A DNA stretch of 13,216 nt from Candidatus Methanovirga basalitermitum (GTDB lineage: Archaea > Methanobacteriota > Methanobacteria > Methanobacteriales > Methanobacteriaceae): contig JAISZW010000214.1 of assembly GCA_031284445.1 (NCBI GenBank), forward strand, positions 1 to 13,216. The letters run 5' to 3'. The notes beneath the pieces are model-generated. The model searched no databases and had not been told where the DNA came from. It saw only the letters and a list, made by a program, of their open reading frames with translations. Positions 1-8,105 of this stretch are shown here, one piece after another. The translations under genes were made by a program, and so were the position numbers. Within the stretch, counting starts at the first letter, position 1. The number at the start of each line of letters is the position of its first letter.

Positions 1-122
1 TATTTTTATTTTCACGATTAATTGTGATGTACTTTTAGATTTCAAGATGTATAAAATATATTATGGCATGAAATAAGCATGGATAATGCTTGGAAATTCA
101 CTTGATCTCTAACACCCTATAA
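1..122. repeat. Dispersed repeat, copy 1 (left side cut by window edge)
   Basis: The copy ends in the box TCTAACACCCTATAA (108-122). The same box recurs at 548-562, and its first 14 bases at 9330-9343. The roughly 80 bases before it also match the copy ending at 9343: both carry an 'agatt(t/c)caagat' word, a 'ggcatg' word, 'atgaaataa', 'aaattc' and 'ttgat' in the same order, with substitutions and small gaps. No coding region is visible. The copy probably starts before position 1. Confidence 0.6.
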
Positions 123-265
123 TTATTAATACTTGAGTATAAGATCATATAAATCAGCTGAATCTTGGAGAAAATTTAGATAGATTTTTAAAGGCTTTTA
201 TTCTGATAATGGTAGTTGAAATCTTATAAATATCAATGAATAAAATTATTAAAGCTTTAAAATAG
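123..265. other. Intergenic spacer between two repeat copies; nothing recognised
   Basis: This AT-rich stretch lies between repeat copies 1 and 2. I see no open frame of useful length, no tRNA-like cloverleaf and no obvious promoter. Confidence 0.5.
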
Positions 266-562
266 AGAAAATCATAGATTTTCTAACTTTAAAAAATAAA
301 AAATTTTTTAAAAATGTTAAAAATACTCATTAAACATTTGAATTTTGTTTTAAAGTATTTTTACTATAAATTATTTTTTGCATATTAAACAAAGCTTAAC
401 TATTCATTTGTTAATTATATCAGAATCGGATATTAAGTATTTTAATTCAAATTCCAATATAAAAAATGTACTTCTAAAAAACAGCACGATTAAATCCTTA
501 AAACATGGACGATGAGGGTTTGTTCATTCTTTGATTTTTGTTAAAAATCTAACACCCTATAA
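266..562. repeat. Dispersed repeat, copy 2: hairpin, A/T palindrome and TCTAACACCCTATAA box
   Basis: Read on +, the copy begins with a perfect hairpin, AGAAAATC (266-273), ATA loop, GATTTTCT (277-284). Next come AACTTT and a perfect palindrome at 288-312: a 10-base arm (T3 A6 T), a 5-A loop and the complementary arm. The 29-base string at 285-313 is identical to 9157-9185. A 'attccaatat' region around 450-462 resembles 'attccaagat' at 9265-9274, and the copy ends with the TCTAACACCCTATAA box (548-562). Order and orientation match the copy at 9061-9343, so this looks like one element of about 280-300 bp. The T-tracts of the palindrome could end transcription on either strand; that is inference. 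Confidence 0.65.
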
Positions 563-729
563 GGTTATATAGTTCAAATGACAAATTGCTGTTTGAGAAA
601 TTGCATTATTAATTTTTGTTTTAATATTAACCTTCTCCATTTATTTAATATTTTATTTGATGGATCTGATAATATATTTACCATGGAATTTTGGAGACAT
701 GTGAAAATAGAACAATGAAAAGTTAGTTT

Positions 730-734
730 GTGAT
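730..734 (+). promoter_or_regulatory. Ribosome binding site for the deacetylase gene
   Basis: GTGAT lies 5 bases before the ATG at 740. It matches the 3' part of the archaeal Shine-Dalgarno consensus AGGAGGTGAT and supports this start. The spacing is normal. Confidence 0.5.
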
Positions 735-739
735 GATTT

Positions 740-2218
740 ATGAATAATTCGGGTGTTTTTCTTCTAATAATTATAATTTTAATTATAGGTATAGTGACTT
801 TTGGTATAGTATCTTTTTCTGGAGAGATAGATAATAGTGATAAAGTAATGAATGGGACTTTTCCTGAGATTAAATCTTCTGATAGGATTATTATTATTTC
901 TCCACACCCCGATGATGGTGTTTTAGCTAATTCTGGGATTATTAAGGAAGCTTTAAGAAAAAATGCTGAGATTAAAGTAGTATACATGACTGTGGGTGAT
1001 GCACTTGATAAAGACTACTTAAAACTGTATTTAAGAAGTAAGAACATAAATAACTTTAAAGGAAGTATTGGTGATATAAGACATCTTGAAGCATTAAATG
1101 GACTAGTTAAATTAGGATTAAATGAAAGTAATGCAGTATTTTTAGGATATCCAGATCAAGGTCTTAAAAGCTTATTTTTAAGTCATTGGGATTATAATAA
1201 TCTTCTTAAAAAGAATTCTGGTTCTAATCAGAATGATCATTCTCCTTATAACTTCACTTTTGAGAAAAATGCTCCTTATTGTGGTGCAAATGTTGTTAAA
1301 AATTTAGATCAAATCTTCGATGATTTTAATCCAAATATCTTACTCATGCCTGATGATGGTGATGATCATCCTGATCATTGGAGTGCTAATGCTTTTATAC
1401 AGTATGTTGCACTTGAAAAAGGCTTCAATGGTTCAATTTATCATTATTTAGTACATAAAGGCATTTGGCCTACTCCTGGAAAATATAGTCCTGATGATCA
1501 GTTATTACCTCCTTTTGAAGTTGTTCAATTAGATGCTATTTGGTTAAGGTTAAAATTAAATAATAAAGATAAAAAATTAAAGTTAGAAGCCATTAATTCT
1601 CATGAAACTCAAACTTTTGCAACAAAAAATTATTTACAATCTTTTGATAGAGTAGATGAATTTTTTGCAATTTATCCTAATATAAAAGTATCAAAAAAAG
1701 AAGCATATTCAATAAGTGATGGAATGCCTACTTCATCATTTAAGGATTTGACAGGTGAGTCTATTAATATTATGGAAAATCATATACACCATTACAATAG
1801 AATAGCTTTAAAAAGAAATGTTTCACGTCATGACTTTTTTATGCAGAGTTTAATTTATGATGTTTTAGATAGTGCTGGTTTAGTAAAGGATGGGCAGAAT
1901 TTATATGCTGTAATTAACTCTAATAAATATAATGTAAATTTTAATTACATCTTTTATTTGTATTTATATAATGGAAGTGATTATAGAAAATTAGATATTA
2001 ATGTTACTAATAATACTGCAAATTATTTATATAAATCATCTGATAGTATTCTTTCTTCTCAAAAATTAGAAGTTGAGCATGCAAATAATTTAACATCAGT
2101 TAAAATTCCATTGAGTGTTATTGAAAATACTCAAAATATTTTAATGACTGTTGATGAAATAAATGGAATAAATAGTATCGTTTTGGATTCTACTCCATTA
2201 AGAGTTTTCCAGCTATAG
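740..2218 (+). CDS. Membrane-anchored PIG-L/LmbE-family N-acetylglucosamine-type deacetylase
   Basis: PIG-L/LmbE enzymes are zinc hydrolases that remove the acetyl group from N-acetylglucosaminyl-type substrates. Residues 5-27 form one hydrophobic segment followed by an acidic stretch. The segment looks like an uncleaved signal anchor with the rest of the protein outside. The family motif is at residues 55-59 (Pro-His-Pro-Asp-Asp), with His56 and Asp59 the expected zinc ligands. The second motif, His-Pro-Asp-His at 210-213, supplies the third ligand (probably His213). Where most members have Glu after Asp-Asp, this one has Gly60. The catalytic domain appears to end near residue 330. The remaining ~160 residues are unrecognised and look beta-rich (many Asn, Tyr, Ser and alternating hydrophobics), perhaps a carbohydrate-binding or wall-facing module. 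The protein (492 aa) is much longer than the 220-300 aa of minimal family members. The next gene, 99 bp downstream on the same strand, is an acetyltransferase, which suggests a shared glycan substrate. Family call firm; substrate unknown. Confidence 0.85.
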   Translation: MNNSGVFLLIIIILIIGIVTFGIVSFSGEIDNSDKVMNGTFPEIKSSDRIIIISPHPDDGVLANSGIIKEALRKNAEIKVVYMTVGDALDKDYLKLYLRSKNINNFKGSIGDIRHLEALNGLVKLGLNESNAVFLGYPDQGLKSLFLSHWDYNNLLKKNSGSNQNDHSPYNFTFEKNAPYCGANVVKNLDQIFDDFNPNILLMPDDGDDHPDHWSANAFIQYVALEKGFNGSIYHYLVHKGIWPTPGKYSPDDQLLPPFEVVQLDAIWLRLKLNNKDKKLKLEAINSHETQTFATKNYLQSFDRVDEFFAIYPNIKVSKKEAYSISDGMPTSSFKDLTGESINIMENHIHHYNRIALKRNVSRHDFFMQSLIYDVLDSAGLVKDGQNLYAVINSNKYNVNFNYIFYLYLYNGSDYRKLDINVTNNTANYLYKSSDSILSSQKLEVEHANNLTSVKIPLSVIENTQNILMTVDEINGINSIVLDSTPLRVFQL

Positions 2219-2305
2219 TTGAATTATCATCAATAATTTTTACCCAATAAATTATTTTCAATGACAATTGGAGTTTTTGAACTTTTTTAGATGTTTCAAT
2301 ATAAT

Positions 2306-2311
2306 TTGGAG
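2306..2311 (+). promoter_or_regulatory. Ribosome binding site selecting the 2318 start
   Basis: TTGGAG lies 6 bases before the ATG at 2318. The upstream in-frame ATG at 2291 has a similar TTGGAG at 2268-2273, but it is 17 bases away, too far. The 2318 start is therefore preferred. Confidence 0.6.
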
Positions 2312-2317
2312 TTTTAT

Positions 2318-3421
2318 ATGGTAGAATCAGAAAAAAGAATGGTTTCTTTAGATGTTTTTCGTGGCATTACTGTTGCTGCAATGATTTTTGTAAATATTAC
2401 TGCATTAACTGATGCTGTACCCTACTTTTTGCACCATGCAGAATGGGATGGGTTGTACTTTGGGGATTTAGTATTTCCATTTTTTATTTTTATTAGTGGA
2501 ATCTCAATGGCATTTGCTTTTAAAAAGAAGGTCAAGTCTTTTAAGCATCAATGGAGTTCTTTTTTCTCACGTGTGATTTTATTATTTGCTTTAGGTCTAT
2601 TTCTTAATTGGATTTGGGATCCTACGAATTTTAATGTAAGAGTTCCTGGAATTTTACAATTGATTGCATTATCCTCACTTTTTGCAGCTCCTTTCGCTAA
2701 AAATAAGCCTAAATGGATTTTATTAATCGCAACTATTCTAATTTTAATTCATAGTTACATACTGCTTTATGTAGAGGTACCAGATTTTCAACCAGGGATG
2801 TTTGATTATTATGAGAATATTGGGGGGTGGATTGATATGCATGTCATTGGTTCAATGCATATGCTTAATTCTAATTTTGATCCTGAAGGAATTTTAGCAT
2901 TATTTTCATCAACAGCACTTCTTCTATTAGGATTAGCTTTAGGTAGAACCTTACAAATTAAAGGAGGAAATAATACAACATTATTAATTTTGTTTATATC
3001 TGGACTTTTATCATGTATAATAGGATTCATATTATCTTTTAAGATTCCAATAATTAAACAACTATGGACATCGAGTTTTATTTTAATTTTAGCAGGCTTA
3101 GGAACATTATTATTCTCTATTTTATATTATTATTTAGATATTAAGAGAAAAAAAAGTATTTTACTTATGATATCTCCTTTAGGTCGTAATGCATTATTTA
3201 TCTATATTTTATCTATGTTGGTAATGAGTTTAACTGAAGGTTATATTGTATTTCCTTGTGCTGATGGAAATTCAATTTCTTTATATGCATATATTTTTTC
3301 TTATAACATTCCATTTTTAAGTCCTATGTGGGAACAAATCTTATTTGGATTATTATTTGTACTATTTTATACTTTAATAGCTACAATTTTACATTATAAA
3401 AAAATATATATTAAAATATAG
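2318..3421 (+). CDS. HGSNAT-type (heparan-alpha-glucosaminide N-acetyltransferase family) membrane acetyltransferase
   Basis: The N-terminus carries the family signature: Ser-Leu-Asp-Val-Phe-Arg-Gly (10-16), then a Leu-His-His-Ala-x-Trp-x-Gly block (38-45), then Asp-Leu-Val-Phe-Pro-Phe-Phe (50-56). In human HGSNAT the His of the equivalent block is the acetyl-carrying residue; His40 sits at that place here. The protein has about ten hydrophobic segments and is 367 aa, normal for prokaryotic members. Animal HGSNAT takes acetyl from cytoplasmic acetyl-CoA and places it on a terminal glucosamine on the far side of the membrane. The microbial homologues are little studied. The gene follows the secreted deacetylase, so the pair could remove and restore acetyl groups on a surface glycan. 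An upstream ATG at 2291 would add nine residues, but 2318 has the better-spaced ribosome site. Family firm; substrate inferred. Confidence 0.82.
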   Translation: MVESEKRMVSLDVFRGITVAAMIFVNITALTDAVPYFLHHAEWDGLYFGDLVFPFFIFISGISMAFAFKKKVKSFKHQWSSFFSRVILLFALGLFLNWIWDPTNFNVRVPGILQLIALSSLFAAPFAKNKPKWILLIATILILIHSYILLYVEVPDFQPGMFDYYENIGGWIDMHVIGSMHMLNSNFDPEGILALFSSTALLLLGLALGRTLQIKGGNNTTLLILFISGLLSCIIGFILSFKIPIIKQLWTSSFILILAGLGTLLFSILYYYLDIKRKKSILLMISPLGRNALFIYILSMLVMSLTEGYIVFPCADGNSISLYAYIFSYNIPFLSPMWEQILFGLLFVLFYTLIATILHYKKIYIKI

Positions 3422-3467
3422 TTTCTAAAAGTCAAGTATTTAAAGTATTGTGGATATATTACTTTTT

Positions 3468-4055
3468 ATGTATATATGTATAGAAGGTATTGATGGAGCT
3501 GGTAAATCAACACAATTAGATTATATCAAGGAATGGTTAATTGAATCAGGATTTGAAGCTAAAAAAGTTCATGAACCAACTGATTCATCAGTTGGTAAGT
3601 TGTTACGAAAATTACTTAAAAATTCTGATGCTAATTGTGAAGATATGCAAAAGGTATTTGGTTTACTTTTTGCAGCCGATAGATTGATTCTTAAAAATGA
3701 ATTAGAAAAATATGAAGATAATAATGAGATTATAATTAGTGATAGGTCTTTTTATTCAAGTTTAGCATATCAACCTCATGAAGATTGGATTTGTTCAATT
3801 AATAAGTATGTTAAAAAACCAGATTTAGTAATTTTAATAGATATTACTCCTGATTTAGCAATAAAAAGATGTTTAAAACATGATACTTTCGAAAATAAAT
3901 TTTTTTTGAATGATGTTAGAGAAAATTATTTGAAAATAGCTAGTAATAAAAATTTTAAGATTGTTGATGGTTCAAATGGTGTGAATAAAGTTAAATCAGA
4001 TATAAAAAAGCTAATTGCTCCATTGTTAGGAATTTGTATTGATGGAATCAGATGA
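3468..4055 (+). CDS. tmk: Thymidylate kinase (dTMP kinase)
   Basis: The enzyme phosphorylates dTMP to dTDP with ATP in the dTTP pathway. The P-loop is at residues 7-15 (Gly-Ile-Asp-Gly-Ala-Gly-Lys-Ser-Thr). A Glu-Pro-Thr-Asp follows at 36-39, where the family has its Glu-Pro-(Gly/Thr) turn. The dTMP-binding motif Asp-Arg-x-x-x-Ser-x-x-Ala-Tyr-Gln is at 92-102. The C-terminal part holds the 'Pro-Asp-Leu-Val-Ile-x-Ile-Asp' strand and a LID region. Length is 195 aa from the ATG, as expected. A GTG at 3450 would add six residues; I chose ATG 3468 because family members begin directly with the Tyr-Ile-x-Ile-Glu-Gly-Ile-Asp-Gly strand. No good ribosome site is visible before either. The gene starts 46 bp after the acetyltransferase and lies before mcm, a plausible DNA-replication pairing. 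Confidence 0.92.
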   Translation: MYICIEGIDGAGKSTQLDYIKEWLIESGFEAKKVHEPTDSSVGKLLRKLLKNSDANCEDMQKVFGLLFAADRLILKNELEKYEDNNEIIISDRSFYSSLAYQPHEDWICSINKYVKKPDLVILIDITPDLAIKRCLKHDTFENKFFLNDVRENYLKIASNKNFKIVDGSNGVNKVKSDIKKLIAPLLGICIDGIR

Positions 4056-4101
4056 ATAAAATCCAAAATTTTTTAAAATTCCCAATAATTAATCTTTAAA
4101 T

Positions 4102-4117
4102 CGATATATTATAAAAT
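4102..4117 (+). promoter_or_regulatory. Possible TATA-box promoter for mcm
   Basis: The AT-rich word 'gatatattataaaat' sits about 75-90 bases before the mcm ATG, in the 136-bp gap after tmk. A start about 25 bases downstream would give a leader near 60 nt. It is not unique in such AT-rich sequence. Confidence 0.3.
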
Positions 4118-4191
4118 TAATATCTAAAATGAATTAAATTATTTAAGAATATTTATTTGTAAAAAATTTTTATAAAATAAATTATGATACG

Positions 4192-6192
4192 ATGACTTCA
4201 ATAAATAAAACAAACTCACCATTAAGTAAATTTGAGGAATTTTTCTCAACAAAATATAAAGATGACCTTTTTAAGGTGATGGAACAGTACCCTGATGATA
4301 GGTCGTTGATAGTTGATTATTTAGAATTAGAATTATTTGATCCTGATTTGGCAGATCTTTTAATTGAAAAGCCTGATGATGTATTAAATGCTTCTGAAAA
4401 AGCTATTAAGAACATAGATCCTTTAATGATCGGTGCTGATTTAAACATAAGATTGGAAAATCTGACTAATATTGTTCCTTTAAGTATCCTTTTAAGTAAA
4501 TATATTGGAAAATTTGTTTCTGTAGATGGTATTGTTAGAAAAACTGATGAAATCAGACCAAGAATAGAGACTGGAGTATTTGAATGTAGAGGTTGTTTAA
4601 GACTTCATGAGGTTGAACAAAATAATAGTAATCTTGTTACTGAGCCGACTTTGTGTAGTGAATGTGGTGGTAGATCTTTTAGGCTTTTACAAGAAGAATC
4701 TAAATATATTGACACTCAAACTGCAAGAATACAAGAACCATTAGAAAATTTATCTGGAGGAACAGAACCCAAACAGATTTTGATTATCTTAGAAGACGAT
4801 TTAGTCGATCAGTTGAATCCTGGTGATAATGTTCGGATAACTGGGACATTGAAAACCTTTAGAGAAGAGAAAACTAGTAAATTTAAGAATTATATTTATG
4901 CTAATTATATAGAACCACTTGAACAAGAGTTTGAGGAGCTTCAAATTAGTTTGGAGGATGAAACAAAAATAATTGAATTATCACAAGATGTTCATATTTA
5001 CGATAAAATTATTAAGTCTACTGCTCCATCAATTAAAGGGTTTAGGGATATTAAAGAAGCTATTGCTTTACAACTGTTTGGTGGAAGTCCTAAAGAACTT
5101 GAAGATAAAACAAGATTACGGGGAGATATACATATTTTAATAGTTGGTGATCCTGGTATGGGTAAATCTCAGATGTTAAAATATGTTTCAAAACTTGCAC
5201 CAAGAAGTATATATACGAGTGGTAAAGGAACAAGTGGAGCAGGTTTAACAGCTGCAGCTGTTAGAGATGAGCTTGGTGGATGGTCTTTAGAAGCAGGAGC
5301 TCTTGTTCTTGGAGATATGGGTAATGTTTGTGTTGATGAATTGGATAAAATGCGTTCAGAAGATAGATCAGCACTTCATGAAGCACTTGAGCAACAAACT
5401 ATAAGTATTGCAAAAGCAGGGATCATGGCAACATTAAATTCCAGATGTTCTGTTCTTGCAGCTGCAAACCCTAAATTTGGAAGATTTGATAGATTTAAAT
5501 CAGTAGCTGAACAAATAAATTTGCCTTCGCCGATTTTGTCTCGTTTTGATTTAACCTTCATTTTAGAGGATAAACCAAATATTGAAAATGATAGGAAATT
5601 AGCTCAACACATCCTTAAAATTCACCAAGTAGATTCTATTACCTATGAAATTGAACCAGAACTTTTAAGGAAATATATTGCCTATGCAAGAAAAAATATT
5701 AAACCAGTTTTGACTGATGAGGCTATGAAAGTTCTTGAAGAGTTTTATGTTTCAATGAGGAGTAGTACAATGGATGAAGAGTCTCCTGTAGCTATTACAG
5801 CAAGACAATTAGAAGCTATCATACGTTTGGCAGAGGCATCTGCTAAAGTCAAACTTAGAGATGAAGTTCTTGCTGAAGATGCGAGGAAAGCTGTTCAACT
5901 CCAGCAAACATGTCTTAGAGAGGTAGGTGTGGATCCTGAAACTGGAAAAATAGATATTGATATAGTTGAAGGAAGACCACCTAAATCAGAGAGAGATAAA
6001 TTTCAACGGGTTGTAGAAGAGATTAGAGAACTTCAAGAAGAATATGGTGATAAAGCCCCTATTAGTATTCTAACAACTAATTTAACGGAACAATACGAAA
6101 TTAGTGATGAAAAGGTTAAAGAAATGATAAAACAACTTAAAAACAAGGGAGCAATCTATGAACCAATAACTGGATATGTAAAGTTAGTTTAA
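4192..6192 (+). CDS. mcm: Replicative DNA helicase MCM
   Basis: This is the ATP-driven hexameric 3'-5' helicase that unwinds DNA at archaeal replication forks. The N-terminal domain (about 1-260) includes a zinc finger with Cys132-x2-Cys135 and Cys155-x2-Cys158. The AAA+ core has Walker A at 319-326 (Gly-Asp-Pro-Gly-Met-Gly-Lys-Ser) and Walker B with Asp382-Glu383 in Cys-Val-Asp-Glu-Leu-Asp-Lys-Met. Sensor 1 is in Ala-Ala-Ala-Asn-Pro, and the arginine finger is Leu-Ser-Arg451-Phe-Asp. The last ~80 residues look like the usual winged helix. At 666 aa it matches the usual length, with no intein or frameshift. The Gly-Lys-Ser form of Walker A, rather than the commoner Ala-Lys-Ser, is to my knowledge also seen in methanobacterial MCM. 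The ATG at 4192 gives the full N-terminal domain; no strong ribosome site precedes it. Confidence 0.97.
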   Translation: MTSINKTNSPLSKFEEFFSTKYKDDLFKVMEQYPDDRSLIVDYLELELFDPDLADLLIEKPDDVLNASEKAIKNIDPLMIGADLNIRLENLTNIVPLSILLSKYIGKFVSVDGIVRKTDEIRPRIETGVFECRGCLRLHEVEQNNSNLVTEPTLCSECGGRSFRLLQEESKYIDTQTARIQEPLENLSGGTEPKQILIILEDDLVDQLNPGDNVRITGTLKTFREEKTSKFKNYIYANYIEPLEQEFEELQISLEDETKIIELSQDVHIYDKIIKSTAPSIKGFRDIKEAIALQLFGGSPKELEDKTRLRGDIHILIVGDPGMGKSQMLKYVSKLAPRSIYTSGKGTSGAGLTAAAVRDELGGWSLEAGALVLGDMGNVCVDELDKMRSEDRSALHEALEQQTISIAKAGIMATLNSRCSVLAAANPKFGRFDRFKSVAEQINLPSPILSRFDLTFILEDKPNIENDRKLAQHILKIHQVDSITYEIEPELLRKYIAYARKNIKPVLTDEAMKVLEEFYVSMRSSTMDEESPVAITARQLEAIIRLAEASAKVKLRDEVLAEDARKAVQLQQTCLREVGVDPETGKIDIDIVEGRPPKSERDKFQRVVEEIRELQEEYGDKAPISILTTNLTEQYEISDEKVKEMIKQLKNKGAIYEPITGYVKLV

Positions 6193-6347
6193 GCAATTAT
6201 AAACTTAAGAATATCTAAATTGAGCAATAATACTGTAAAACATCCAGATGATAGACTAAAGATTTGAGGATGAGAAAAATTTGACGGATATGTCTTTTAT
6301 TGATTAATATTCATACTTGAATATTTCAGCAAAGTCTAATGGTTTTC
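6193..6347. other. Intergenic, nothing recognised
   Basis: This is the start of the 752-bp gap after mcm. I see no T-rich terminator directly after the mcm stop and no supported gene; the first long T-tract on + is at 6612-6621. Confidence 0.4.
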
Positions 6348-6893
6348 ATGAATCTTTGCACTATAAAATTAGCATGGTTTTTTCCAAATGGAAAATTAAA
6401 GCTAAGCCAAAAAGATCAATGCTATCTTTATGGTCTAAATTTTTTATGGGCGAAATCAGAATATAAAGGCAATTCTCCAATTAAATAATGAAGTTCAAAT
6501 AAATGTATATGTAAAGGATTGAGGATAATTATTTACCTGATTATCAACCCAGTTGCGATCATTTTAATCAAGATTGATTATACCAGATAACTGTACAAGT
6601 ATATGTGTTAGTTTTTTTTTTACATTAGGGTGGACTTCAATTCTATTGTAACTTTAACATATAACCCAGATTTAAAAATACACATGATAATTTCTTGTTT
6701 CAATCTAAAAAATTCAATAAACCTTTAAATATACCTATATTAGTCACATCTATAGAAGACGGATTCTTATGGAGAGCAAATGAGTTCAATTAAACTTTAA
6801 CATTGAGTCCCAATATAACAGAAATAGGTGATTTTATGGGCATATCCTAAATGGTATTGTATGATATATATAACAGAATTGAAATATATTAAT
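6348..6893 (+). pseudogene. Possible decayed protein-coding remnant, family not recognised
   Basis: Two stretches read like protein when frames are joined. Frame A (6348-6488) is open for 46 codons from an ATG and contains Phe-Phe-Pro-Asn-Gly-Lys and Tyr-Leu-Tyr-Gly-Leu-Asn. Frame B (from about 6536 to 6893) contains 'DYQPSCDHFNQD', 'KPLNIPILVTSIEDGF' and 'TLTLSPNITEIGDFMG'. Frame B is broken by several TAA or TAG codons where a Lys, Gln or Glu codon one base away would restore it. This mix of sensible sequence, in-frame stops and a frame change is typical of an old pseudogene. I do not recognise the family, and chance open frames in AT-rich DNA are the alternative. Confidence 0.35.
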
Positions 6894-6933
6894 ATATGTG
6901 AAGTAAATTAATGAATTAATATCCTATTGGAGG
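6882..6933 (+). promoter_or_regulatory. Promoter region and ribosome binding site of the ABC operon
   Basis: A TATA-like 'aaatatatta' (6882-6891) lies about 54 bases before the TTG start. A strong ribosome site, GGAGG (6929-6933), follows, 11 bases before the TTG. The ribosome site is what makes the TTG credible. The TATA call is weaker because similar words occur at 6863-6872. Confidence 0.45.
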
Positions 6934-6944
6934 ATTGATATATC

Positions 6945-8075
6945 TTGTCATTTTTATTATTAATATTTAAAAATACTTTTAGAAATAAGGTTCGATCGTT
7001 TTTAGCAGTTATAGGTATTGCAATAGGAATAGCTACTATTGTAGGTTTAGGAGCATTAAGCAATGGAATTATTACGAGTTTTGATAAAACTATGCATGTT
7101 GGAGGTGCTGATTTTTCTATTTTAAGTAAACAACAAAATGAAACAGGCATTAATCCTTACGGAACATCTACTTTTAGTGAAGATTGGTTAAATAAAATAA
7201 AGGAAATTCAGGGTGTTAAGGATGCTAAAGGAATTTATTTAGCAACTTTACCAGTAGAAGGTAAACTTTTAGCTGTTGGAGGATTTGATTACAAAGACTT
7301 AAAATCGAGGGATAATAGCTTAATTGACGGTAGAAATATTAGTGAAAATGCTAATAATGAAGTTATTATTGGTAAATTAGCTTCTGAGAGCTTAAATAAA
7401 GGAGTTGGTGATGAATTAAGTATTGGTGAGGATAAATTTGAAATAGTGGGAATTTCTGAATCTGGAAATTCAAATCAAGATAGTTCCATATATACGTTAC
7501 TTAGTGTTATTCAGAAAATGGTTAAAGATGAGAAAAGTTTGTCTATGATTTCTGTTTATGTTGAAAAAGGGGCTGATATTAAAGGAGTGGCTAAAACAAT
7601 TGAGGATAAATATGGAGAAAATATAAGTACTGTAACTTCAGTTTCTGATGTTAAAAGAATGGATGATTTGGTGAATATGATTAAAGGTGTTTCTTTGGCA
7701 ATTTCTCTACTTGCGATCATTATTGGTGGAATTGGAATTATTAATACTATGATAATGACAGTTTTTGAGAGAACAAGAGAAATTGGTGTTTTAAAAGCTG
7801 TTGGATGGAGTAGAACTAAAATTCTCTCTATGATTTTGGGAGAATCTATTGTACTAACTTTATTTTCAGCTGTTATAGGTTCAATTATTGGGGTAATTGT
7901 CTTAGAGACATTAGTTGCGATAGGAATAATGGGAAATACACTTAATCCTGTGTTCACATTAGAAACATTCATTCAAGGATTTGAAGTAGCTATTTTAGTT
8001 GGTCTAATTGGTGGATTATATCCTGCTTTAAGGGCAAGCAAATTGACACCAACAGAAGCATTAAGATATGAGTAA
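6945..8075 (+). CDS. ABC transporter permease, MacB/FtsX type
   Basis: This is the membrane subunit of a MacB/LolCDE-like transporter. These use ATP hydrolysis inside the cell to drive movements of an outer domain that expel or handle peptides, drugs or lipoproteins. Layout: TM1 about 19-38; a soluble external domain (MacB periplasmic-core type) about 40-245; then the FtsX domain with TMs at about 248-273, 293-322 and 345-362. The conserved coupling stretch Arg-Glu-Ile-Gly-Val-Leu-Lys-Ala-Val-Gly lies after TM2. The C-terminus Pro-Ala-x-Arg-Ala-Ser-x-Leu-x-Pro-x-Glu-Ala-Leu-Arg is typical of the family. The start is TTG, supported by GGAGG upstream; no in-frame ATG gives a complete TM1. Length 376 aa is normal. 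The ATPase gene follows after 30 bp, so they form an operon. Substrate unknown. Confidence 0.92.
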   Translation: MSFLLLIFKNTFRNKVRSFLAVIGIAIGIATIVGLGALSNGIITSFDKTMHVGGADFSILSKQQNETGINPYGTSTFSEDWLNKIKEIQGVKDAKGIYLATLPVEGKLLAVGGFDYKDLKSRDNSLIDGRNISENANNEVIIGKLASESLNKGVGDELSIGEDKFEIVGISESGNSNQDSSIYTLLSVIQKMVKDEKSLSMISVYVEKGADIKGVAKTIEDKYGENISTVTSVSDVKRMDDLVNMIKGVSLAISLLAIIIGGIGIINTMIMTVFERTREIGVLKAVGWSRTKILSMILGESIVLTLFSAVIGSIIGVIVLETLVAIGIMGNTLNPVFTLETFIQGFEVAILVGLIGGLYPALRASKLTPTEALRYE

Positions 8076-8093
8076 AATAGCCAAAAATAAATT

Positions 8094-8099
8094 AGGTGA
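8094..8099 (+). promoter_or_regulatory. Ribosome binding site of the ABC ATPase gene
   Basis: AGGTGA lies 6 bases before the ATG at 8106, inside the 30-bp gap after the permease. It confirms the start and supports co-transcription. Confidence 0.7.
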
Positions 8100-8105
8100 A
8101 GATTC

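Noticed and set aside
574..987. A 137-codon minus-strand open frame overlapping the start of the deacetylase gene
   Set aside because: It is mostly antisense to the N-terminus of a well-supported PIG-L protein and has no family signature.
2291..2317. The upstream ATG as start of the acetyltransferase
   Set aside because: Its candidate ribosome site is 17 bases away, while ATG 2318 has TTGGAG at 6 bases. The extra nine residues have no family support.
3450..3467. GTG start for thymidylate kinase
   Set aside because: Family members begin right before the first beta strand, which fits ATG 3468. The choice is not certain because neither start has a good ribosome site.
7556..7972. Long minus-strand frames inside the ABC operon (also 8369-8764)
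   Set aside because: They are antisense to complete MacB-type proteins and only reflect codon bias.
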